Assembly: GCF_017562075.2 (NCBI RefSeq) | Contig: NC_054084.1 | Coordinates: 30,454,158 to 30,518,157, forward strand | Length of the DNA: 64,000 nucleotides | Source of the DNA: Anopheles merus | Lineage: Eukaryota > Arthropoda > Insecta > Diptera > Culicidae | Direction: 5' to 3' | Part shown: piece by piece, positions 44,582 to 58,850 of the stretch | How the letters are laid out: the number at the start of each line of letters is the position of its first letter | Position numbering within the stretch: position 1 is the first letter of the stretch | The notes under the pieces: model-generated | Told to the model about the DNA's origin: nothing | Databases searched by the model: none | What the model saw: the letters and a program-made list of their open reading frames with translations, nothing else | Translations under genes and position numbers: made by a program

Positions 44582-47500
44582 CTGTAGAAGAAAATAGGCG
44601 AAAAAAACAGGAGAGAAAAGTTAGCATTCATCTCGTACGGAAAATCGTGAATACACGCAGCATGATATCGTCCCAAAAAATTGATGATTGATTGAACAAT
44701 CCTATACGCGTGTCGTCCCTTTTTCAACCGACGGCAATGTCTAGCGGTTGAATTCATTTTAAAACAATGCATACACGCCCATCGGAATTCATACCATTCC
44801 CACTGATTTGCCTCATTATGTTGTTTAATCCCTCCGAATTAATTATGTTTTGGCAAACAGTGTCCTGGATGAAAACAATGCCGATCAATACCCCTTCAAA
44901 TTGGTCAACCTTTTGCAGCTGTTGTTTGTTTGTTTTGCAAAAACACATACTAATTCAGCTTTAATAATTCAACAATTATCCCCGATCCATCACCATGAAG
45001 ACTGTTTAAAGCGGGTTAAAGGAACAAAGGGAACATTCCTTTAAATCACTGCATTGAGCATTGAGGTGTGGAACACACTCATGCAAATATTGGTGATTGA
45101 ATTTTAAAAGCCATTATTGAGCACAATTAAAGCCCATTGAATTGATGTGAGAATAGATTTTGTTGATTCAATATTGACGCGCAAGTTTTTCCAAACATCG
45201 ATCAATAAAAACATGTTGTTTCTATTATTTTGCGTGTTTTTCATTTTGTTTGTTTGTTTAAAAATAGAATGATTTTACCAAAACCGAATTATAGTCATGT
45301 TTGTGTTATGGCTCCAATAAATACAGCAACAGGAATATTCAAAAAGAAATAACATAGACATTTAACAGAATTAGGCAAACAAATGTTCGCAATAATTACC
45401 GTTTTTCTTTAAACAAAATATACTGATATTATACATATTCTCAATGCTAATTACTAAAGGTAAATAAGAAACGAGCAGAAAATTATTTATTTGATTTTGA
45501 AAAAAATGGCTTTTGTGTAGCCTCAAATTGAGAAAGGATAGGAATTGAAGCTTGCTGATCTAATGATTTCGTAGCTAATAAGGCTAGGAATAAATGAAAA
45601 TGTTGTACCTATAGTTACTAAAACATAGAATTTATCCTGCAATCTCTCTTTTTTATCATTCTATACAATTTCTAGTGCATCTTGTTACAACGGTGCATAC
45701 TATTATTCATAATAATTGTTCAATAATTGTATTCTCCGTATAGATTCTCTACCCTCCTCGCAATGCTTTAAACCTATTAATCATTCATCTTAACAATACA
45801 CACATAAAATCATACGTACAAAATAAACCATGTTGTGATGATCGTTGACCGATTGAATTTAGCTGGCTGGAATGACCCGACCGCTTCCGTTCCGTCCAGC
45901 AAAACACTACGGCTCCAAAGTGTCCGTAACTCTGTCTCTCTCTCTCTTATCACAAATACACCAAACGACGGCAGCCTTCTTCGCAATTGTCTCTTAGCCG
46001 TCTGTGACTAACTCACTCCAAACCACGTACCAGCATTCCAGCTAGCTAGCGTCTTCCCATATTACAGTAAGCTTTTAATTTACGCCTTACTTTGCGCAAC
46101 CCACTTGACGGCAATTGTTTTACACGTTTCTCTCACACACACACACTTGACACTCTCGCTTGAAGTCTTTGCCCAGCGGAAGTTGTGCAAACTCAATTAA
46201 GGAAATTAATTCAATTGATCGCACAAGTGGTCCTCAGTTACGCTCTTAATTTATGCCAACCCACATGAGGCGTCTTATCACATCCACAGTAGATACGCAC
46301 GCACACAGAAAGACAGACACATATGCACAAGAATTAACGGATAAGTGTTTCTTGAGCGAAATTGATAATGCCCGGACTGGCTCTGATTGAGTTCTTGTAA
46401 CCAAAAGGGAATAATTCACACTCGCATGTTTTTGTTTCCTATAATTCACACTTCCTCTGATGATGTAAACAGAAGCCCACAAACACTCCACACAAACACG
46501 CACACGCACCCTTTTCAGTGCACCTTTAGTTCGTAAGACACACAACGAGCAGCTCGTCTTTGCAACGGATTCGCTTTGCAACCTCAAGGGACGCTTCAGA
46601 TCCACCCGGTTCGGCAGTCGAGACTGTTCTGACGGCTCACAGACGGCTGAAGAACCTCAGCAACCAAGCAGCAGCAGCAGCAGCAGCCCCTGGCAGCCAA
46701 AAATTCAATACACCAGCAAAACACCGAAACAAAAAAGGACGAATAGCAACCAGCCTGCTGCCCGGGCCCCTTGCAAAAACTAAAACAGCCCTCTTTAGAC
46801 CCCTCCCCTTCACAACGGCAAGTAGGCGACGATGATGGTTGATGATGGTGCGACGGCAAAGTGGAAAAGGATCGAACCCCTCGAAAGCGTTTTCCCCTCC
46901 CTTGCACGGTAAATCACAGCCTGCCGCGAACCGTGTCGCTCATTCGTCAGGACATTTTGCAGCCTGCGCAAGGAGACGGAGAGAAAGAGAGTGAGAGACA
47001 GAGGCAGAAAATAAGAGGGAAAGAGCGAGAGCGCATTCGACACGCACACACTGGCACAACGCGCAAAAGGACACCCGAGCAGACCGAAGGGTCTTGTGGG
47101 CCGGTTCACTGCTCGAACTGCTGCCACGGTGTGGAAAAGGACATTCTATGTACACAAACACACACTCACACAGACAGACAGCCGAGTGAAAGGTACGCAC
47201 TAGAATCTTTGTGGCCTTTTCGGGCTGTGTCCTGAGTCCCGGTGAGTCGTCGGTAGCCTTTTTTATTCTCTCCTTTCCATCCTTGAGCTGTCCGTCCATT
47301 CCTTTGTGTGCGTGTATGTATGTAAGGCAGGGCCAATATGTTGCACACTTCGCAATGACCTCCTCTTCCTTCTCAACGACCTCTACAGCAGAAGCTCATC
47401 CTCACTGTCATCATCATCATCATCATCGGAGCAGTCCTCCAGTTTGCAAAAGGTCCTTTTTTCGGTGACGCCCCGTTATTTTTCGCCACGTCAATGCTGA

Positions 47501-50075
47501 CTGCTCATCGTCGGCATCCGACGCCTTCAATCGTCGACGGTGGTTGGCCTGTTCCATGTGTCGTACGCTTTCCCTGACGCAGGCGCTTTCGCCACTTTCA
47601 CGGAAAAGGACAACGCCACCGATTCCGCGGCCTTTCGCTCGCGCAACCGACCTGAGGATGAGCTGAGTGGATGAGCAAACATACTACTGCGGGGTACTGT
47701 GTTTCGCTGGCAGCGAAAGATCCGCGCAGCGCACACAAAGGTGGTGCCTGGGGTGTGCGGCAAGGTGTGTGGGTCCTCTCCATTACGCCGGGGTCGGTTG
47801 GCTGGCCCGTTTGCTATATTCTTGTTAGCTCATTATCGTACACTTGAGCAACGGTGTGTTGTGGTGGCTCGACGGAAGGGGAGGAAGACCCAGCGGGAGT
47901 GGCCCCCACCTAGCGGGATGAAGATGATGGTGGTGGTGTAAGGCTGTTCCTTTTTTCGCCGCTCTCTCTTTCACTATTTTAATTTCAAAAGACCACCGTT
48001 GGCACATGGCTGACAAATCCGAGTCCGTGCGTCCTTCCACGCTCCACCTGCGCGAAGAATAAAGCAAGCCATCACGATAGTGCAGGAATGCATGGCAGGA
48101 TGGGCAGGGCAGGCCATTAAGCAAACAGTAAATAGAATCAACCGAGTCGAGTCAAGAAGGAAAGCAAAAGAAGAAGCGAAAAAAGGCGAGCCTCTAGCGT
48201 TACGTGTTAAGCGGAAAGCTCAACATATAGCCAGGGTGGGCGAGGGAAAAGTGACATTAAATAGGAAAGATTGGCCCCCAAAGCTCGTGCCCCAAGTCTG
48301 CCACCATAGCCGCCCCTGTGCCGTTGATGCTATTCGTTCGCTTCGGCAAAAGAGCGAAATGGCTGGAGCGTGAAAATATGAACAATCTTTTGTGTAACGG
48401 TTGCGAAGGACGCCGTATGGAGGCGGTGTGTTTTTCTTTTTTTTTTCTGCAAACCTTTTTGTGCATCAGCCTTATTAGCGGAGCCACCGAAATAGGTAGC
48501 CTTTTAAACAAATTTATTCTATTGATTAGATCATCGGTACAGCTTTCCCTTGTTTGAGTGTTATGATTATTAAAGAAGGAAAGCTTTCAAACCATGTTAA
48601 TTTCGTGAGAATTATAAACTTTTTTGATTTATTGGGCAAATTATGGTGAATTATTTGACTAAACAGTACATAAAAATGTACAAAGTTAAAATAAGAAACA
48701 ACTTTATGCTAATTCCATGAGAAGTTTGGAGACCTAACTAATTACCATCTAAACCTTTCAATACAATATAAAACGTTTAATGTAAGTTTTGCAGCAGCAA
48801 CATTCATCACATTATCACATCATTGAAAACGTTGCTGTACAATACTTCTAAAGACACTTTTGCAATCTCTTATTTTGTATTTGTGTATAACATAAATGGT
48901 AAAAATACAAAATATTTCTCAAAACGGTATAAAAGTATCAAATATATGATTACTATATTTTTTATATAGAAGCTTTACATTGTTACTCAATTTGACAGAA
49001 AATTATACTTGTGAACTTATAATCTGTTAATAAAGAACAAAGTGTTTACAATATTTTGAGGTAAAATAAAAGAAATCATTGAAACGTAGTATTCAAATGA
49101 AACTGGTCATCTTATATATCTTGGTATATGTAAACAAATATCAAATAGCATTAAACTAATACCAAAAACCCAAAATGTGGGTTGCAATAATTTGTTTTTC
49201 GTATCAAATTATTAGAAAAATATATTTAAAAAATATTTATTTCATACTAATTTAATAATGTTGATGGGTGAGAAACAGATTGTCGACCGAATACACCAAA
49301 AATGAATGATTCACTATATATATTAAGTAATTTGTGTGTAATTGTGTATTTTGAATATAATATGGCAACTAGTAAATTATTTATTTTTTTTTTTAATACT
49401 TTTTAATAGAAAAACACACTTTTTGAGACAACTTTGGACAACATTTTATGAACAAATGTGATATTTTGTGCCTTTTTTACGTTCAAACTCCAAAGTTTTA
49501 CTCGTTTTCTCGATTGCAAACTATTTGCAAGCGCTTTTCCCACCTCACACACGTACATAGTCGCACTGTGTAAATTTGTAATGAGGCGCTCAAATTACAA
49601 TAACTTCTCTTCGATCAGCCTTGTGCTAAAAATAGACACATGGTGGTGGTATGTATCCATCCCCACTCCGATCCATCTCAACCTCATCACATCGCCGTCA
49701 CGCGGTCGCTGTCCAGACCGGCACAATGCGCGGATCACCACTGTTGCGATAATTTCACAATCAAACGCAACAGCCTTCCGCAAGGGGGTTGCGGCGACTG
49801 TGAGCGCTCGACTGCGAGAGCATCGCACAAGAACGAGCGCCCGCCCCGGCGGTGCCCCCGCCGCAGACACGCACGCTCCGATGCGTGAAGAAATAGTGCG
49901 CACAGCAAAGAAACTAGTGAGCAAAAATCGCACAAACAAACAAACAGCAATCGCTCGTACACACAATCGCAAACCGCATTAGACCGTTCGGCGACGGCGA
50001 TGATGACGAAGACGGCGGCGAGCTGCCGGATTGCGTTAGCAGCTGTATGGAAGATAACGCCACGTAGACACAAGC
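44582..50075 (-). other. Upstream intron and 5' flank of erm
   Basis: An acceptor at 44582/44581 shows that an upstream exon exists. AT-rich sequence (44.6-46 kb) precedes a GC-richer block at 46.5-48.4 kb with GAGA-type repeats (46976-47035, and CT repeats at 45935-45947). This is the most plausible place for the erm promoter and enhancers. From 48.5 to 49.6 kb the DNA is very AT-rich. A short GC-rich island (49.68-50.07 kb) precedes the tRNA. No other coding exon is convincing. Confidence 0.4.
46976..47035. promoter_or_regulatory. GAGA-rich tract upstream of erm
   Basis: Repeated GAGAG/AGAGA words (for example gagagaaagagagtgagaga) in a GC-richer block about 2.4 kb from the erm start. GAGA factor binds such sites at insect developmental promoters. 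No TATA or initiator could be assigned, so this is a suggestion. Confidence 0.25.
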
Positions 50076-50148
50076 GACCGTGTGGCCTAATGGAGAAGGC
50101 GTCGGACTTCGGATCCGAAGATTGCAGGTTCGAGTCCTGTCACGGTCG
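50076..50148 (+). tRNA. tRNA-Arg (anticodon TCG)
   Basis: A 73-nt cloverleaf with acceptor stem GACCGTG/CACGGTC (7 bp, perfect), D arm around GGCCTAATGGAGAAGGC, anticodon stem TCGGA/TCCGA with loop CTTCGGA (anticodon TCG), T arm GCAGG/CCTGT with loop TTCGAGT, and discriminator G. A and B boxes (TGGCCTAATGG and GGTTCGAGTCC) match the consensus. It decodes CGA codons. There is no intron, and CCA is not encoded, as expected in a eukaryote. Confidence 0.95.
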
Positions 50149-50166
50149 AGTAAAAGGATATGCTAA

Positions 50167-50170
50167 TTTT
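50167..50170 (+). terminator. Pol III terminator of the tRNA gene
   Basis: First TTTT run on the sense strand, 19 nt after the tRNA end. Confidence 0.6.
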
Positions 50171-53100
50171 CCTTCTCCTTGCGAGAGGGGAATCTAATTA
50201 GTAAGAGGTTATCCTGCAAATATTTTTGGTAAGCAACATCAATAATCAACAAACCCCATGCAAAAATATATAGAAACAGCTTCGCTAAAAGTTCAGAATT
50301 GAGAATGCATAATTGTTGTATCTTAAGTGATCAAATTATTCAATTGCAATTATCTCATACACATGAGTTACTAAAGTACTTAGAGAAAAAATATTTGTCA
50401 CTTAACGCCCATTATCAGACCGGGTGAATTATAAATGTGTTTTTTATTACAAAATTCTCGTAAAAATAAAAGAGATGACAAATGAGGGAATTTGCAACAA
50501 TTGTTATACTGAAATATTATACTTAACATAATGTTCGATTAACTAGACATCATCACGCTAATATTCAAATTTGACGAAATGTAGTACAAATTATATGTAA
50601 ATTGTCATTAATAGTTCGGAAGCTGAATATTCTTCATTTTGGATAACAATATACCATATATAGATAAAAATAAAACATGAAACACAAGAGAAACATTAAC
50701 TTTTTTTTTACTTTATCAACAAACATACTAGGTTGAAACAAGGGGTTTTCATCGGTTATGATACTTTTACTACTCTTTCTGGATCCCAGTGACGCTATTT
50801 CAACACATGTCAAACCACTACCAAGGCCTGAATGTATCACTTAATGTCGCACAAAATATATGCCAGAAAGTAAGCCAACTTTATCAGATCATCTTAAAAA
50901 CCCTGCATTGCTATCATTACTTGAGTGATTCATTACAGGGGGTTTCAGCCATTCTGAAATTTTGTGGGATATTTTCTGAATTCTTCGTGATGTTATAGCT
51001 GTAAAATTGCAGGCACAGGCTGGAACGTGTCACTTCTTATCACAATTAGTTCAAACATAATACCAACAGTATCAGAACCACTGAAAACCCCTGTACATCG
51101 ATGAAAGACAAGCAAAACTCGGCGCCTAAACTGCGTGAGTCACCTTATGTTATTGATTTGTATCGCACATTTTACCAATTTACCCTACGCCACACCTTAA
51201 GATATCCAGTCAGATAAAATGATACGACTCCTCCTCATCAAATGACAGACCCGGCTAACCCTAACCTCGTTAAACCTAGAAGTAGTTGAACCATCCACCC
51301 TCCATCCATCGTTGAAGGTTGAACATTGCGCACGGAACATAATAAGCAAAAATCACCTGGCGTGTGGCACACACACTTCTTCCGAAAACCCACTTCGCAC
51401 CGGAGGTCGTGTGCTTTATGTGAGCAGCGCTTCGGGAAGGAAGCACCTGTCTTATTGTTCGTGCCACATTAATGAAGCAATCTCTCTCACTCCCTCTCTA
51501 TTTCTCTCTCTTCTATGCTAGCTGACCAAGATGCAACGGCCCCGACAACAATGACGACCCGATTGCTCAATTCCAACTCTATCCTGTCACTTCATCTGAT
51601 GATCTCCCGCCCTCCGCAGCAGCGCTCTTTAGGTTGTGAAAAAGGTAGGCAAGATAGAATTACATCCGACGCACGCGGGCGCTGTCCGTCCGTCTGCCGG
51701 AAGTGATGCCGGAGCAATTCGTACGCCGTTTCGCAAAACAAAATCACCGCACGGAAGGAAGTAAGATCGCTTTGGCAACGAAAATTCTCCGCTCCGCTTA
51801 CGGAAATTCTTATCCCTCAAGCTGGATAACACACGGCTGGAGACAGTACGGACAGCACGTACCAAAAGGCGGAGGAGGGGCCGACTCATTCCCGGGCTGG
51901 CAAAAGCACGCAGTGTTGCATGATGCCCGTTTCTTCAGCTGGCCTCGGTCCTGACCAAAGCACACCAAACAATGTGCCAACGATGCAAAATTAATGAAGA
52001 ACTCACCGGACAAGGAAGCATTCACCGAAAGGAGTGTGTGTGTCTGGGATTTGCTTCTTTGCTGGATCGTAGGCATTAACCCTTTGCGTTCGCCTGTTGA
52101 AGTGTGGATGCTTCCCTCTGTCGGGATGGCTTCGGGCATTCGTGGAGCATTGGCTTCATTTTTCTTGCACCACAACCGTACGGGAGAATTGTGCATTTGG
52201 GCAGGAAATTCTTCAACTTCAATTGCCGCCCGGCTGTAGCACACATTGGGACGTGCCTAAGTTTGTACCTTTTTTTCTTGGAACGTCCTACAAACACGGA
52301 CGTGCAGAAGCGGGCCAGACTCTGGAGGCAATGCCATCATAATCCTTTGGAGTGGTGTAGCCTAGGCCTCATCCTTTCCCATCTCTGGATGATCCAACGA
52401 GCGTCGTGTTGCACAAAGCACAAATTCAATTGCACACTTGCCCCGACTGTGCCCCGACGAACTTCTGCGGACCGGAGGCCCAACAGTCAAACACTCTACA
52501 CAGTGCACTTCTGTACTTTCACCATGGCAACAGTTTTTGTTGCACTGTTTGTATTGGGTAGGCTGGGATTTTTCTGGGAGGTGTATCTGAGTACGGGAGG
52601 TGCGGTTGTTTGTGGGTGCCTCCAGAAGTATCTTCAGAACAATCGCACTAGCTGTAAACAAGCAGATGGGGGCCTAGACGGCCCATACGTCTAGGCTTTT
52701 GAGACGGGATCGGTATTACTCTACGATGAAGGATGCCCTCTTGGCAGGCGAGTCGTCTCAACAGGCCCAACGGATTGATAGCTTTGTGCGAAACAATGGC
52801 CGTTTGCTCTGTTTGACCATTCATGCAGGCAAGTGTAAACACAGTGATCAAAGTGTTGAAGGACATCCGAGTGGCTGCAAAATTCATATCTTACACATAG
52901 GGAAATATATATCCAATGGTTCATGGAATAGATGGTACAGCGTAGGATTTCTTGGAGTCCGATTTTCTTCGTCATTATGCTCAATATTTTGAAAACATTT
53001 AATAGTGAGAATTCCACCAAACTCGAAAGACTAAAATAGAAACAAATTGTCCATAGTTGTACTGACCAAGCTCAGCTCTAACGTGTTTAACGAAACATTC

Positions 53101-56100
53101 GTTAAGCTGGAGTACTAGACTCCTTTGATTGGTTTATTAGTACACAAGAGCGATGAAGTTGTGGAAATGTTGAATGTGTGGACATGATGTGGAACGAGTT
53201 GAATCTTTTCAAATCTTATTGAAACAGATCATTTTTTGCAATTAGATTTTCGATTTAGAATTAGATAAATCGATCAAATAAAGCAAATAGCACGTATTTT
53301 TTCGAAAAGGCCAAAGCTCTTATTGTATATTCGACTATTCAATCTGTCCAAGTCGTCTTTTAGTACTAATCCAATGCAGCTATACCATCAACTCTGTGAC
53401 CTACTGTATATTCAACTTCAAACTAACCAAAACGTCTTTTATTCTTATTTTTATTTGCATTTAAATTTCGTCAGTTAAAACATTACAAGAAACAGACAGT
53501 TTGAAGTAGGCACATTAGCCACTTGCTTTGTTTTACGCTAACAACAAACAATGCCCCTCGTGATCATTAAAATCCCTTGCCAGAACCGAGCCTCAGAACA
53601 TCAAAACACCCTCATTCACTCCATATTTTTGCCATCTCTTGTTTGACCTTTTTCCAACGCTTTCAGCACCGTTCCCCCATTGTCGCAAGCCAGCATACGG
53701 ACGCCGTCAAGCTGCAAAGTTTCGTTGATTGTGCGCGCACAATTTGGATTGCTCCTACTTTGCCCTTCCAGCCATTCCATTGTACTACGATCACTTAGCG
53801 CCTGTCAAATTGCATCACTGTCAACTGCAGTGGTCGCACATACTGCTGCCTCAAGCGAGGAGCTCTGCAAACGGATAATTTGATATTTTAATAAGAGTGT
53901 ACGCGAGAGCTGGCCAGATTTTTCCTGCAAGCCCTCATTTGCTCTCCAACACAAACACACACACACACCGTAAGGATGCAACAGAATGCACCTTCCACCA
54001 CGGGAGTCCTCTAGCCGTTGCCGGGGACAGCAGGGCCGGGCTCCTTGAGAAGCTGTGTGCGTGGCTCATTTTTCCTTCGCTTAGGATTTCGTTGCCCTTG
54101 CCTTGCACAAAACAAAACCACCCCTGGTCCCCGGTGCCGTCGGGTCTATTGTTGCTGCCAGGACGCTTCCGCCACACCGGAAGTAGCCCCGGCTCGTGTG
54201 TACCGGTTTTGTTCGCTGCCGCGCTACTGCTACCCACCTTGCGTGTCCCACTCTCGCGGAGGGATCGGAGCGTTCTGATCGCATCGAAACTTCTCCGCCC
54301 AGCCCAGGTGCTATTGTGAAGTGCCGCGCGCCACGGTACGGTGTATGTGTCCTTGTACGTGTGCGCGCGACCAGCAAACTGCAGCAAAAGTAGGCAGGCA
54401 TTGACAGAGCTACAGGATCCGTCTTAAAGGACGCGCTCCGCGTGGTGAAGAAAGCCGTCTTCAACCGACATCGGCAGCTGAGAGCAAAAAAACTCGAACC
54501 GTACACGGACGCGTGTTGCGATTTCCGGTTAATTATGCTACGGCGTGTGTTTTTTGCCTTTCTTTTTGCCGCGCTATTCAATCGCCTTTTCATTCGGGTA
54601 GGCGCATAGCCGAGCAGTTGCGGTATGTTATTAAATGCTCACGCCAACTCGCTGACAGTTGGCTCGTGCCGGTGGCATTATGAATTGTGCTAGGTCTTGA
54701 TGCTTGATGCTTGCGGCTAGGAGGAAGTGTGTTTGACGGGGAGATTCGCTTTATATCGTTCTAAGATGAACACAGCGTTGAAGCAGTTTGAAATGACTTC
54801 AAATGGAACATTTAATTCCTAAAAGAGGGATTTATTAATGCGAATTGCATACTTTTAGGCAGTTTGAAAGACAAAAGAGCACCTTTCTCCCAGTATAAGG
54901 TGCAAATTGAGGCATCGTTGAAATTAAACTGAGTAAAATTCTTAGCTTTTGGTCTAATTTATTTCAAAACAAAATGAAAATGTAGATTAAGTTCTATAAT
55001 AACTACCCTTTTAACGCTACCTTCAATTGCTGCTCTAGTACCATTTTCCATTATTTACTTTTCAAAAGACCTATCTTTGGTTTAACGAAGCACGTTAATA
55101 AAAGAGTTCAACGATTACCCTTTTGCACGAATGCCACACAAGTGTTTTTTGCCTAATTTTGCATAAATTACCTTCCACATGTTAACACTTTTTTGCATTT
55201 TAAAAAGAACATTCAATCTTCAAATTTTATGCATTTTTTTGGGTTTGCACATCTGCCTCAACCTGCACATGCTAATGAACACTAGAACAGATGCTTCAAC
55301 CTTCTATAAACTGTCACTCGTGTCAGCTTTCGAGAGTGTCCTCTCTTTTGCCCATTTGTTGCACACATAACCCGGGAGGAATGAAAATCTACATGCTCGT
55401 AATTGCACTTATAGATTGGTACTTGGTGCCGCTCACCTGGCACCAGCCAACCCGGGACACGTGTGTCGTCGAAAGTCGCATCCTGCCCACATGTGCCACA
55501 GCCCTGTACAACAGTACCCCTTTAGAGTGTGTCTTCACTTCATACCTCCCATACCTATCTTCGCGAAGGGTTGTCCGGGTGGGTTTAGGAGCAATGATAA
55601 AAAGCAAATCCTTAATATGCAAATCAACCCTCCCCAAGCAAACACGCGAGCGAGTTGTAAAGCGAAACCCCCGGTCCGTTTTCCGTACTTCCGGTCGCAT
55701 TCCAACGGTACAACCACACGTAAAGGAACCCGTTTCTTATTCATTTTTTGTTACAGCAAAAGGACCTTCTTGGATTTATCATTTGCACACGTGGGCCGTC
55801 CAACGATAAATGGTTAACGCGGCGTCGAGCGTCGTAACATCTGTCCACAGGATACTTCCGGTTGCGAAGGACTGGCGCAGCAAATGCACGTGTTCGTTCT
55901 GCGGGTAGATTGCGCCCAAGTGGCCACCGAGAATACAACTGGCCGCTTCTCTGTAACTCAAAACGCTCTGCTCCTTCACTCTTACAGAGGCTCACCCAAT
56001 TGCAAGCTCGCGAGTTGATTAAGAAATTATACGCTCGTTATCGCGCAGTGATCATTCTATTAAAATGTCACGACTTATCGCAGCTCCGTGCCGGTGGCGA

Positions 56101-57721
56101 TGGTGGTCGCGGTCGTGGTGACGTAGACTTTGATTTCCTTCAAAACAAGGGAACTGGCGGCACGTACACCGCCATAGTAATGAAGCAAAACAACAACCAA
56201 ACACCCTCACCGTTCGGTGGCGGAAAGACGGACTAATCTCATGATCCAATCTACTATGCAAATTATCATCATCGGAGGTGAGCATCGCTGTGAAGAGTGG
56301 CCCCCGGCTGCCCCTTCACCTCGCTAGGCTGTGGCCGTATGGTTTTCTCTTTGAGTTTCCCCCTTTTCGGATGCCTTTCAAGTGGCAGTGACGGAAAGGA
56401 ATCGCGATGGCAAACGATTTGCTCAATGCCAGCTCACGCCGATGGGTACGATAGAGGCAGTCGCCTGCCTAATCACTTTGTGATTTATAGAGTAGGAAGT
56501 TTTATGCCCTTTTTGTGCAGGGTATTCGGTTACTTCAACAAGAAGACCTTATTATTCTTTCTTTTTGAATATTGTGCACTAAATAGGTGTAATAATGTTT
56601 CCTAAAACTCATCAAACTATAAACCGAATTCTATCAAACTCGCAAAAGGCTCCTCTTCAAACAAGACTCCTTTATCTGCTGCCTGCTTTATACCCTTCGC
56701 CACTGCTTCGTGAACGATAAGAACGTGCCAGTGCGCATTTTACGTGCGTCCTGTTTTCTTTTCCTGCTGCTCACCCATTTCATGGGCGACTGTACCGTTC
56801 CGGTAACGGTTACCGCGGCAGTTTACAGTTTACCGAGGCAGAAGATCGTTCGCCCCCGATAAGAACCGTACGTGATCAAGGCAGCTCGCGTGACCTATAT
56901 ATCGAGGCATCTTTCAACGCTCTCAAAGACAACTTTCAGGTGGAAAAATGGGGATTTGCTTTTGGCGTTGGGGAGTTCATGTACATTCGTTGGTTTTTTA
57001 CGACCGGAAGTAGGTGGCGTAGAAAAATAGCTGCCGAAAGCGAGAAAACGCGGATGGACAGACACAACTGGCTAACTCTTCGGCCGATTGAGCCGTGGTA
57101 GCCATACAAACTGGGCAAGGAAAATGTGCAATTTGTTCTTTTCATTACCGCTGGCAAAGCGCTCTTGCCTCGATAGGGATGTCAGGCGAGCTGAAGGGTA
57201 CTAATTTTGTAATTTATCACCTATACAAGCGTGGACAGGGACTGCGACTGTGGTTTTTGGTCCTTACCGCCTCTCGAGACGGCTGAGGTAGTGCTTTGTT
57301 CTTGAATTAGCCGTAACTCTTGGTGATATGGTTAGCGGAATACTTCGAACTGTCTCCTATCTTCAGAGAAGGTATCTAATATCAGAGCAAGTGCTATCCG
57401 GTTCTTAAGAGCCATAGTCGCATGATACTAAGCACTTACTTCTTTTGGAAATGGAAGGGTCTAATAAGCGCCTTTGAACGTCTTCGATAAGCTTACATTA
57501 TTCTCATTAACTACTATGTAGCCTGGCAGCCATGTTTATTGGGCTATTGTAACCTTTATTTGTTGAGTATTCAACCGACTGCTTAGAAGAATGCTATGAA
57601 TCCAACCAATGTAGCAGAAATTAAATATACCCAGATGATTATCCCTGATTACGAATTAGATGGATTTAATAAAAAAGGTAAAAATCTTATCCAAAGTTAA
57701 CAAATGCTGTTCCGAGTTCGT
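50171..57721. other. Intergenic, no gene recognised
   Basis: AT-rich at 50.2-51.2 and 52.9-53.5 kb. GC-richer blocks at 51.3-52.7, 53.9-54.7 and 55.4-57.3 kb have several open frames up to 196 codons, but none shows splice structure, codon bias or a known motif. Single transcripts or control regions are possible. I see no clear repeats. Confidence 0.4.
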
Positions 57722-57800
57722 GGAGAGGTCCCGTCAAGTCGTACGACTTAACAACATGTCTGTCGTGGGTTCAAGCCTAGAATGGACCGTCCCCACCGTC
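57722..57800 (+). mobile_element. SINE200-like fragment (5', tRNA-related part)
   Basis: It contains ggagaggtcccgtcaagtcg, cttaacaacatg and tcgtgggttcaagcctagaa, followed by TGGACCGTCCCC. This matches my memory of the 5' half of Anopheles SINE200. GGTTCAAGCC is a recognisable degenerate B box of a tRNA-derived Pol III promoter. The 3' part (TTGACCGACA to GAAGAAGAA) is missing. Confidence 0.6.
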
Positions 57801-58850
57801 CCCATTTGAAGATAGCTATGGTCGCCATATAGTATGTTCGGTTTTTGATACGGTCGCCATGTAATCTGATGAGCGTACATACGGTACAACTGATCAACGC
57901 GTACCATCGCGGTAGGTCAGTGTTTCGCTGACATGTATGGAGGTTACTTACACTTTATTCGAAGCGGACTTTTTGATACTTGATCGTCCAGCCCATCATA
58001 GAATCCTTTAGGAGGTTTCCCTTACTGGAAACGTTGAAGTTTAGAGACCTTACCTTGGGTAGGGGGACATAACTAAACTCTTTAAATGAGAAGTCAATAG
58101 ATGTTGGATAGCCATAGTCCTATCCTGACAGTCTCGCCGAATCTGACTCGCCATGGTCGGAATTGATTTTATTTATACTCAAGATATGTTATGGGTTGGA
58201 ACACATTTGGTTTTGGAATATGTTTTTGTCCTAATTAAATGTTATTGTTATTGGCAACAATTTATGAATTGAAATGGTGTGGGGTGTTTGGCGATGTGTG
58301 CCTATGCTTCGATTTTACTGTATTTCGAAAGAAGGTTTCAACTATTGTTGCTAAAGATTGGATGTTTTGGTCGCTGAGCTTTTAACTTGCTATGCGCTCT
58401 CGGTTCACCTAGTTATATATAGTTTTATATGTTTATATGTTTATATGTTTTTTTGTTTTTATATGAACGATGTGGTCTGAATTCTTCCGGTTGCTTTGTT
58501 ATGGTATGATCTGATTTGCTGAGTGTGTTATAATGAAAGTGTTGCAATAGTGTGGTTTGGCTTTCCGAAGCGTGTTACAATGAGTCTACAGCAGAAAATG
58601 TGGTTTATAATAAGTTATGTTTAGCAGATATGCTACACTGTCCAATTTGCAGGTGATGTGATCCGCAGAATATCCATGGTTAAGATGTGACGGACGGTGA
58701 TGTCGACGCCACAGAAACTGGATGGTGGTGGGCTTGATTTTTGTAATAAAAAGGAGTGGGTGAGCCGGGTGTGTCCTATCCGAAGTCGTGATAGGATTCT
58801 CTGGTCTTGGTGTGATGGATGGTCTTTCCATGGTGGGTCGTTTGTTCGGT
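57801..58850. other. Unassigned, possibly decayed transposon DNA
   Basis: Short phrases such as ggtcgccat recur twice (57829 and 57864). No open frame, terminus or gene is recognisable before the retrotransposon remnant at 58851. Confidence 0.35.

Noticed and set aside
42469..44587. Several plus-strand open frames opposite erm
   Set aside because: They are antisense shadows of the GC-rich, repeat-rich erm coding sequence.
49458..49982. 174-codon open frame upstream of the tRNA
   Set aside because: It runs from AT-rich into GC-rich DNA with an abrupt change of composition and no conserved motif; chance opening is likely.
52104..52694. 196-codon open frame on the plus strand
   Set aside because: Overlapping frames on both strands are similarly open, codon use is not coding-like, and the peptide has no recognisable domain.
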